DNA from: Plantago ovata
Lineage: Eukaryota > Streptophyta > Magnoliopsida > Lamiales > Plantaginaceae
Direction: 5' to 3'
NCBI GenBank assembly: GCA_028274465.1
Contig: CM051456.1
Coordinates: 101,779,348-101,843,347 of the forward strand
DNA: 64,000 nt
Under the pieces are notes generated by a model. The model saw only the letters and a program-made list of their open reading frames with translations. It had not been told where the DNA came from and searched no databases. Numbering within the stretch: position 1 is the first letter of the stretch; the number at the start of each line of letters is the position of its first letter. This document shows, piece after piece, positions 56,633 to 64,000 of this stretch. The position numbers and the translations under genes are program-made.

Positions 56633-58139
56633 CTGGTAAATGAGGTCTCAATCTGAAAACCTAATTCGACCAGCTAACATAAAAGATTAAACATAAACCG
56701 AAACACACATAGAGATGAGAATCAATTTTTTTTTAGTTATGCATTTTGAATACCAATACCTCTAACATGTTAACATGATCATCTCTGCATCTTCAGATTT
56801 TATATTCGCAACAATACCTACAAGTTCGTGAATGGTCATCATTATTCTCTCAAGATAAAGAAAATGCTTGTCATTCTTCAGCAGAACAATTTCATCTTGA
56901 TACAATACATTATACATCATTAAGGAATCAAGGTAGCTCTTCCCAATTTTCCCCTTCTAAAATGCCCAGTTTCAGAGCGAAGAGCAACTTTTTCATTCAC
57001 CTAGAGGAGGCACTAGAGTGGAACTCTGAGAGACATTACGTTACATGTATGCATTTAGGAACAGAAGACCAGCAAACACATTCAAACTTAGTATTTCAAA
57101 ATAATGCATCTTTATCTTAGTTACTCATGTCTTTCGTTTGATGTGAGGGAAGCAATAACCCAGAATACTAAATTTTTGAATTAAAAACCAGACCTTCTCT
57201 GCAACTTGGAGTATGTACCAACCAACTTGATAGTATACAATAGAAACCAGATGTTCAATTAAACATCAATGTCATGGTCAGGCGTCTATAACATTAAAAT
57301 ATAAAATAAAATTGAATATATACATACACTAGAAAAGGTACACCGCGTGGTGCCCTCCCTTGATTGTTAACACTAAATGGATTTGATATTTTTTTTACAG
57401 TAATTAACTGAATGCAGTAGTTTTTTATAGAATGAATACATATAGGGGATTAACCAAGCTGAGCAATACTGGACAACAAAGAATCTCAAGAAGCAATCAT
57501 AAGAGTGGGGTTTGTGGCCAGCACAATACCACAAACTTTAAAATTTTGCTAGGACTCGATCGAGATTCTTTTACATTAATTCACAACAATAATTGTCAAC
57601 TTTATTTCATATTTTATCTACTGTTGCTTCTAACAAGAAAAACAACAAACATGTAAATCAGACCAAAATACAGATTGGTATTATGAGAAACAAATATATG
57701 AAGAGTAAAGGGCAAATAAATTGAAACGAGATTGATTTTACTGGGAGCACACAACAAGTACATTTACGCAAAAAGAAATAAAAAATTAATCATTGCTCAC
57801 TATCGTTGAGTTCTATGATTAGCATTAGGATAGGTACTCAATAGTATTGGCCGGAAAGGAGAGTAAAAGTAGAACATGACTGGCATATACTTGACATTCC
57901 AATACAATACATACACAAGTATAAATTTCCTCCAAAAAAAGACAGGATTTAAGGTGACATGCTCACATGAGAATTATATTCATCTAAACTTTATAGGGGC
58001 ATATCATTTTTTCATAATGTCAAATTGATATCAACATTCTTGCAAAATTATCTACTTGTGAGATCAATGGGTATTAGATCTCATTCATTTATTTACATTT
58101 TTCTTATTACTTTCTTATGGGTCCAACAAATTAAATGTA

Positions 58140-58385
58140 CTTCCTCAGTCCCTGAGAACATTGAACACTTTGATTTTTTCGAGTCGTTTGAACACAACTA
58201 ATCTCAAATTACAACAGAAAAATGATTTTCAAAATTATAGTATGGAAGTATAATGATTATTCTTCATAATATAATCTTGAAAAGAGAAAAATAACCTTAT
58301 AATTTCCGTTAAGTTTGTGGTCAAACAAACTCCAAAAAAAAAAAAAAAAAAAAAAAAAGTCAACAAATCAAGAGACCGAGGAAAA
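58140..58385. mobile_element. Possible MITE with poly(A) run
   Basis: The left end TA|CTTCCTCAGTCCCTGAGAAC resembles common plant Stowaway ends (CTCCCTCCGTCCC). The right end AGAGACCGAGGAAA is a partial inverted match. The right TA duplication is not seen. A 25-base A-run lies at about 58334-58358. Confidence 0.35.
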
Positions 58386-60593
58386 CCTGCTACATATTCT
58401 GAATTTCTGATGTTCACATAGAATACCGTACCTTGTACAATTAATAAAGTACTACCGATCATAAGGAGACAAATTAAATCTGTCTTCTGAACTACATCAC
58501 ATAACCACATGTCATTCAGTGCGGAAGTTAAACTAAACATTACTCGCATAGGAACGGAAGCACAAACAATATTCCTTACTTTCATACAAACTGATCATAG
58601 CGATGTAACTCACTGCAACAAACCGCATCTAGACACATTGAGAAAACAATGTAAGTTGATGCCAGCAAAAACTGTGAAACCGTGTCCATTGAACTACACA
58701 CGATTCATCACTCTAAAGTCCTCAATATGCAATATTTCCCACAAGTTGTTGAAACATAACAAAAAACATTCATAAGTATCCCACCTCAACTCGCGTAAAC
58801 GAAGTGAAGGCTGTTCGAAGAGTCAGAGGTAAAACTATCTTCATTTTCAATTCTTCGATCAAGTAGAAAAATTAAAAAAACAAAAATGTAAAGATAAGTC
58901 CAATTATAGTCGTCTATTTGGGAATTTAGAAGAAAAATTATCATACTGAAAAAGAAACGTGAAATTATTTAAAAAGACAGATTACAGAAGATATAACACA
59001 CTGTTACGAACGCATATCTATTTATAAGCTTTTAAATGCTAAGGCGTGCTTTGTTATTACGTTTTAGTTAGTTGTTTACTGTTTAGATCAACTCACAATT
59101 CAACAATCGAATAAAGAGCAAAAGTAAGCCATGGTTAGACTCTCAAGAATTACCATACTACGCCCGACGAAGGTGGAATTGAGTAGGCATCGTCACAGGA
59201 ATTATATCCAGAAACAGCCATGGCATTCACATGAGAAAATCCAGGAATGCAAATAAACAGGGACACAGGGTTCTGCGAAGAATTGGTTATAGAGGAGAGA
59301 TACAGAAATTCATAACATACACGACGTTCCACAGAGTGAATGATTAGGTATCACACATTTTTAAAAGGTGCACAGAGAAAGGTTGGGAGTAGAAAGAGGA
59401 CAGTGTTTTAGTGATTTTGATCAGCTAATTACAGGTCTATATGACTGAACCATCAAGTAACTTTTGAGGCTTATTTCGTAATGAAACATACATTGCAAGT
59501 CAATCCAGATTTTTGCTGATGATCAAATATACTCAGAGAGAACTATAACAGCCAAGTAATGAGAAGGGGTAAAGATCAACTAGAGCCATTTCAAAGAGGA
59601 ATCGAGTGTTAAGAGATGAAAAGACATAATATCAATTAAAATGTTAGTGCAGGAGCTGAAAATATCAGCATACATGTGGCAACAAAATTAAGCAGGTGCG
59701 CAGTGATAATCAAATGTAATGCACAAAGCAGTGAAAGTGAAAGCACGCATGTGGAAAAACTAATTACAAAGGCACAATTCAAATTCAATCACCAAAAGAC
59801 ACCATAATATTTGGAATTCTCTCTCAGCGTACGAGCATGTTAGCACTGTATGATTTCAGCCAGTGTACTAAAATATATAATGTATTTCAAGAAATATCTG
59901 TGAGATACAAAAAGGAAGAAAGAAAGCAAAAGGCATATTAACAATAATAATACTAATTTTTATTTTTTTTTAAATATCATTGGTGTACATCAATTGCAAA
60001 TATATTAGATTTTAAAAAGTTGGACACACAAAAACCTATACATCAGATGAGTAGAATGCTGTCAATGTGAAGAGCCATTTTAGAGCCAGCCAAATCAATT
60101 CTTTCTCTCAATTCCCTGTTTTTATTCTTATAATTTTTCTATTCTTTATTCAATCTCTTGTATTTTCATGTGAGAGGTGGAGAGTGCATTTTCAGCAGGG
60201 CTTGAAGCATACCGCCCAGCAAAGGGACTAGCCACAATCTAGCAGTTTTACTTATCAGTTAAAACTCAAATGCAAATTCGAATACCAAATACTGATGATA
60301 AACCTATGACTTGAATTAAGACCTTTCACAATAATGGCAAGCTTAACTATCTTCTTCTGATTTATGAATTTTTACCTAGGCGACTAAAGCCAAAATGAGC
60401 ACTCAATCATACTAGCTCGATATGATATAGTATTCCTGTGACTAAGATCCAGAAAAAGACCAAAGTCCATAAGAATCCAGGAAACAAAAATGGTTAGAGG
60501 CTTAGAGCAATAAGAATACTCACAACCTTCTCTCAGGCAGACAGGTACCATGAAGTCCACACCTTTGATACCATGAAAGAGTCGTCAATAGCT

Positions 60594-62405
60594 TTATTTC
60601 TTGCTACGGATGTCACCCTCCACAATTCCATGCCTTGTCAAAACTATCTCCTTTATAAGATTCCTGTAAGTGAATGGCCTAACCGCAGCACGTAAGAACG
60701 ACCCTGGAGGAGTATAACTCTTTTTCAACTTCTTCATATAAGGACCATACCCAAGGCGCCTCCATTCTTGTGAACTAACTTTCGCCCTTTTACCTCTAAA
60801 TTCAAGTTCATCTCCATCTTCCGAAAATTCTTTTGTTTCTTTTGTTTCTTTCTTCTCCATTGACTTTAATTGATTATCATAGAACTTGTTAGACGTCTCT
60901 ATGCTTTTCTTTACCAACTTTTCCATGGCATCATTACTCCTCATAGCCTTTTTGAACTCCTCGTCCCAGTACTTAGCGTCTTCTTCTGGACTCCTATCCT
61001 CATCATCCTCCTGAATTCCCAATGCCTCTTCTCCAACTTCTTCTGCATCAAGAACCACATCATCCAGATCATCATCAAACTCATCCTGGATATCACTACC
61101 ATCCTCATTTCCATCATCCTCAATCCAATCCACAATCTCATTCTCCCCATCTTTACCAAGAAAATCATCATCATCGTCAGGTGCATCACAACCCAACTCC
61201 ATCTCCTCCAACTTTGCCTTCCACTCCTTCGTATAAGGATGCAATAACATCACCGGATGATTATTAAACAAAAATTCCAAGCACTTGGACTTCTTCTCCT
61301 CACTCAATTTCTCATACGCCTTCACCACATCATCAACAAATGCCTTCGGACTTACCCTCACAATCTTACAAAACCCACCAAAATAAGTACACATCTCCAC
61401 ACTCCCATCATCACCCTCCAACTCACAAGGATAATCCCACTCTGTTTCAGGATCAACCAGCGGCGCCAATGCCGCAAAAAACTCAACCTGAGGTTCAAAC
61501 CTACACTGATAAACCGGCCTCTTAACATATATAATATCCGGCCTCATCCAAGCCGCACATTGCGTAATCATACTCCTTGTCTTATTCCCAAGCCTTCCCA
61601 TCAACATCCACTTATCCAATCTCTGATCACCTGCCTCAACAGCCACTTCACACACCAAAGTCCACTGCTGCCAGGGCAAATCAGTAACTGTCCACCTTGG
61701 ATGCCTAACAAACACCCAAAAGTACTTCAACCCCTTACTCTTATCCATCACATCCAGCTTCTTCTGATAATCAACAGCCATATCATGCTGCTCTATCTTC
61801 TCCCACTCCTCCTGATCCCTAACTTCCCCTATCATCGACACTCGCTCATCGGAAAACCTCCCAGGAACAGGGTCACCCAAGACCACCCCTTTCCAAGAGT
61901 AGGGTCCAAACTGACCATACTTGTACCAATCATAAGGGTGCTTCAAGTTAGGGTCATCCTTGTCCATAAACCTGACCATCCTATCATATCCCAAACCAAT
62001 CATCTGGAGCTCCTCCTGAGTGAAATTATCCGGGTAGTTCTTGTGAGGGTTTTTGAGCCGGTAAAACAAGCTTTCAGCATACTTCTGGCTTTTCCGGCGA
62101 GCATTCCGCTTGGCCTCACGTCGTATTTCGGCATTTCCCTCAATTCGGCCGCCGGAAGAGCCCCCAGGCTTGCCTTTGCTTCTTCCAGCGAAAGAACGTA
62201 TGTCACGTGGGGGCCGGGAAGTGGCATTGGCATTTGGGGTTTGTTGGAACTGTGACCGGACTGAGAGTGTTCTTTTGGGAGTTTTAACTGGTCTGGGGTG
62301 GGTGAACAGGAATGGTGATTTGGGGAGGAAGGAGGAATGGAAGGGGGGGAGAAGGTTTAGGGTATTAGGGATGGAGAAGATGTTGTTTGAGGAGGTGAGA
62401 TACAT
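60594..62405 (-). CDS. Conserved plant protein, probably plastid-targeted (603 aa, single exon)
   Basis: The open frame extends to 62432, but its first codon there is TTG; the first ATG is at 62405 (MYLTSSNNIFSIPNTL), giving 603 residues. Residues 1-60 are rich in S, P, T and basic residues with few acidic ones, a chloroplast transit-peptide profile. A basic glycine-rich stretch (about 68-108) follows, then a conserved-looking Trp/Tyr-rich core: YDWYKYGQFGPYSWKG near 158-173, YFWVFVRHPRWTV near 228-240, WQQWTL near 245-250, IIYVKRPVYQCRFEPQ near 291-306. A very acidic region (about 405-475), a charged helical segment (480-525) and a basic C-terminus (RRLGYGPYMKKLKKSY and following) complete it. 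The whole reads as a real, intact gene with no lesions. I recognise it only as a conserved plant type; a role in plastid gene expression is possible but not shown by sequence. No enzyme motif is visible. Confidence 0.85.
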   Translation of the reverse strand: MYLTSSNNIFSIPNTLNLLPPFHSSFLPKSPFLFTHPRPVKTPKRTLSVRSQFQQTPNANATSRPPRDIRSFAGRSKGKPGGSSGGRIEGNAEIRREAKRNARRKSQKYAESLFYRLKNPHKNYPDNFTQEELQMIGLGYDRMVRFMDKDDPNLKHPYDWYKYGQFGPYSWKGVVLGDPVPGRFSDERVSMIGEVRDQEEWEKIEQHDMAVDYQKKLDVMDKSKGLKYFWVFVRHPRWTVTDLPWQQWTLVCEVAVEAGDQRLDKWMLMGRLGNKTRSMITQCAAWMRPDIIYVKRPVYQCRFEPQVEFFAALAPLVDPETEWDYPCELEGDDGSVEMCTYFGGFCKIVRVSPKAFVDDVVKAYEKLSEEKKSKCLEFLFNNHPVMLLHPYTKEWKAKLEEMELGCDAPDDDDDFLGKDGENEIVDWIEDDGNEDGSDIQDEFDDDLDDVVLDAEEVGEEALGIQEDDEDRSPEEDAKYWDEEFKKAMRSNDAMEKLVKKSIETSNKFYDNQLKSMEKKETKETKEFSEDGDELEFRGKRAKVSSQEWRRLGYGPYMKKLKKSYTPPGSFLRAAVRPFTYRNLIKEIVLTRHGIVEGDIRSKK

Positions 62406-62829
62406 ACTAAGTTGCTTGCTTGATTGCCCCAAAATTAATTATTTCTTCTTCTTGTTTGTTCAGTTAAACTATTCTATTCCTATTTCCTACATAAAAGATA
62501 CCATCAAAGAGTCATCATCATCATCAGCTCCAATCACAAACCTTATCACAATCAACAATAAAATATGGAAAACTGAACCAAAATTAACAACTTATGTTTA
62601 CAAGTCTACCTGAATGACAACAACATTTGCATTCATATCATATCATATCATATCCTTTATCTTTATTATGTGCGAATACAATTTGAACCAGTACTAAATT
62701 AATCTATATCCTAAAGTTGAGAGAAGGCAACTTCAAAAATTGGGAACATGAAAAATCAAAGTAAGAGAAAAAAGAAAGGTATATAGATATAGAGTGTACC
62801 TATCTATAAGTATGAGACTTGGATCGTTA
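62406..62829 (-). other. 5' flank of the plastid-type gene
   Basis: Likely 5' UTR and promoter of the gene read leftward from 62405. It holds a (CATAT)n stretch (62634-62655) and, further up, alternating TATATAGATATAG (62779-62792). No single TATA box can be picked with confidence. Confidence 0.4.
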
Positions 62830-63493
62830 ATTGAAAGCGGCGTGGGTTTATGCGGAGAACAACCACCGGCGTGGGTTTATGCGGAGAACAACCACCGACA
62901 AAGCAAACGGGGCACGAGCAGAGCAGGCGGGAGAGTTAAAAAACGGAGCAGAGGTTGTTGATGATGACGAATGGTGATGATGACTGTTCGGTGGTGATGA
63001 TGATGAAAACAGATGATGAATGGTGATTGATGATGCGCACGGTGATGATGATGATTAATGGTGAGGGATGATGATCGTTGATGATGAAGATGATGGGTTC
63101 CGGTGGTGGTTCGTGGTGGACGATGAAGATGAGCTGGTGAGGAGGTGAGTGACGAAGAAGATGATGATGGTTTCAGTTGGGAGAAGAAGAAACAAAATGC
63201 AGTCTTCTTTCTTTGTTCTCTGTGGTTGTAAGATGGGCTTGACTGAACTTGCAAGACTGGGCCACGACTTGGGCCACGGAATAGATCAGAAAATAGGCCA
63301 TGAGTCAGCTTACAATCTAAATTGCTATCTAGCCCAAAGAAATTTCGTAATTTCTGTCCAATAATCAATCAAGTAGGCTTTCAAATTTGATTTTTCGAAC
63401 GTAGAAGTTAATCGGATAGTTAAAAATAATAAAATTAATTATTACTTAGAAAATTAACTAATTAAATAAATTGATAAAATACGGGATGTTACA
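62830..63493 (-). mobile_element. LTR-like sequence of a Ty3/gypsy type, minus orientation
   Basis: Read on minus, the sequence begins TGTAACATCCCGT at 63493, a common start of plant Ty3/gypsy LTRs, directly after an RT frame that breaks off there. It runs through GGCCCA-containing and then strongly (ATC/GAT)n-rich sequence (62950-63170). The left end is not identified. The 163-codon frame over the GAT-rich part is low-complexity and not a gene. Confidence 0.35.
62838..62895. repeat. 29-bp direct tandem duplication
   Basis: Two exact copies of a unit beginning CGGCGTGGGTTTATGCGG stand side by side (62838-62866, 62867-62895). Confidence 0.95.
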
Positions 63494-64000
63494 GGTTTTG
63501 ATAAAAGTGGAGGGGAGAGTAGATACTCTTTGAGCTTTTTGAAGGCTTCCTCGCATTCTTTCGTCCACTCGAAGTGGTTGCTCTTTCTCAAAACTTTGAA
63601 GAATGGGAGATTTTTCTCGGCGGATCTCGAGATGGATCTACTTAACGCGATCGATTTCCCTACCAACTGTTGTACCTCATTGATGGTTTGGGGTTGAGGC
63701 AGATCAAGGATTGCCTTGATTTCTCGGGGTTTGCTTCTATTCCTCTCTCCGTTACCATGTAACCGGGGAATTTCCCACCTTTAACTCCGAAGGTACACTT
63801 CCCCGAATTGAGCTTCATGTCATACTTCCTCAAAATCGAGAAGCATTTTGCCAGGTAACCTACATGTTGCTCATCGGTCTTACTCTTGACTAGCATATCA
63901 TCAACATATGCTTTCATTGTTTTACCGAGCTCTTCTTTGAACATTTTGTTAACATCCCTTTGGTAGGTCGATCCAGCGTTTTTGAGGCCGAAAGGCATCA
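63494..64000 (-). pseudogene. Tat-type reverse transcriptase fragment, running off the window
   Basis: On minus, from the right edge: MPFGLKNAGSTYQRDVNKMF, AYVDDMLVKS (active-site YVDD), LNSGKCTFGVKGGKF and RGIEANPEK. A frameshift near 63718 follows, then LPFFKVLRKSNHFEWTKECE and AFKKLKEYLLSPPLLSKP, the end of the RT palm and connection toward RNase H. The frame ends where the LTR-like sequence begins at 63493. It copies element RNA into DNA in intact relatives. It is a separate Tat copy from the one at 38.8-44.6 kb, since its gag would lie beyond 64000. Confidence 0.85.

Larger units (their letters stand above)
55398..60593 (-). other. Gene-poor region, perhaps mostly introns of a minus-strand gene
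   Basis: No long ORF. The base composition is milder than in the TE-rich part and no LTR or TIR borders are clear. Besides the exon candidates above, minus-strand segments with an acceptor and an open frame occur at 59162-59272 (NPVSLFICIPGFSHVNAMAV) and 60146-60238 (IVASPFAGRYASSPAENALS). Together they suggest an intron-rich gene, or spliced 3' UTR of the gene at 60594. Identity unknown. Confidence 0.35.

Noticed and set aside
58235-58585. 116-codon minus frame with a Phe run
   Set aside because: It runs through a poly(A) tract and shows no domain; part of it may overlap a MITE.
61257-62255. 332-codon open frame on the plus strand
   Set aside because: It lies wholly antisense to the plastid-type gene, has H-, P- and T-rich low-complexity composition and no domain; it is a shadow.
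62877-63368. 163-codon minus-strand frame rich in His and Ser
   Set aside because: It is produced by (GAT/ATC)n-rich DNA; the composition is that of the repeat, not a protein.
1-64000. CRISPR arrays, bacterial operons, tRNA genes, organelle DNA insertions
   Set aside because: I saw no regular spacer array, no bacterial-type gene order, no cloverleaf-like tRNA gene and no recognisable plastid or mitochondrial gene sequence.

Overview
The window is nuclear DNA from a flowering plant, probably a eudicot. It is AT-rich and dominated by plant LTR retrotransposons of the Athila, Tat and Ty1/copia types, with a Cassandra TRIM, MITEs and LINE scraps. One convincing host gene, for an apparently plastid-targeted protein, lies near the right end. 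There is no bacterial, organellar or viral gene content, no CRISPR array and no operon. I cannot name the species from sequence alone.

Positions 1-46.5 kb are a stack of nested retrotransposons whose borders can be fixed to the base, because most insertions keep their 5-bp target-site duplications (TSDs). The oldest layer is a broken Tat-type Ty3/gypsy element on the minus strand. Its gag (44.6-43.0 kb) and protease (40.9-40.2 kb) survive. An extra gene on the opposite (plus) strand with its own TATA box and apparent introns (4.7-17.4 kb) also survives, but the RT, RNase H and integrase are gone. Into this layer went element Z (1-4160, running off the left edge), element A (5549-14395, TSD GTAAC), element B (17899-37109, TSD TTGTG), a long copia-type solo LTR (40931-43042, TSD ATGAG), a second truncated LTR of that family followed by its primer-binding site (44619-46544), and an LTR at 37299-38814. 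Inside B sits copia element C (21998-34868, TSD GTGTG), and inside C sits solo LTR H (31087-32670, TSD TAGTC). The stack is therefore four levels deep: Tat, B, C, H.

Z, A and B belong to one Athila-like family with LTRs of about 1.2-1.3 kb. A and B have a primer-binding site complementary to tRNA-Asp. A has a gag-protease region and a separate downstream ORF but no pol, B has gag and a remnant of the downstream ORF, and Z, as far as it lies in the window, shows only a gag-like ORF. The family therefore appears non-autonomous. All three share GC-rich near-palindromes (GGGGCG...CGCCCC) just upstream of the LTR TATA box, paired hairpins, a purine-rich block and a folded segment before the 3' LTR.

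Positions 46.5-54 kb are an AT-rich intergenic zone. It holds a complete Cassandra TRIM carrying 5S rRNA-like sequence, a truncated LINE, a long-TIR element, an 8-bp-TSD TIR element with a LINE RNase H fragment inside, and a Stowaway-like MITE sitting in an ATT microsatellite. Positions 54-60.6 kb hold no long ORF, but several exon-like segments on the minus strand may belong to an unrecognised multi-exon gene. The plastid-type gene (603 codons, one exon, minus strand) occupies 60594-62405. About 400 bp upstream of it begins LTR-like sequence, which is itself inserted in a minus-strand Tat RT fragment running off the right edge.
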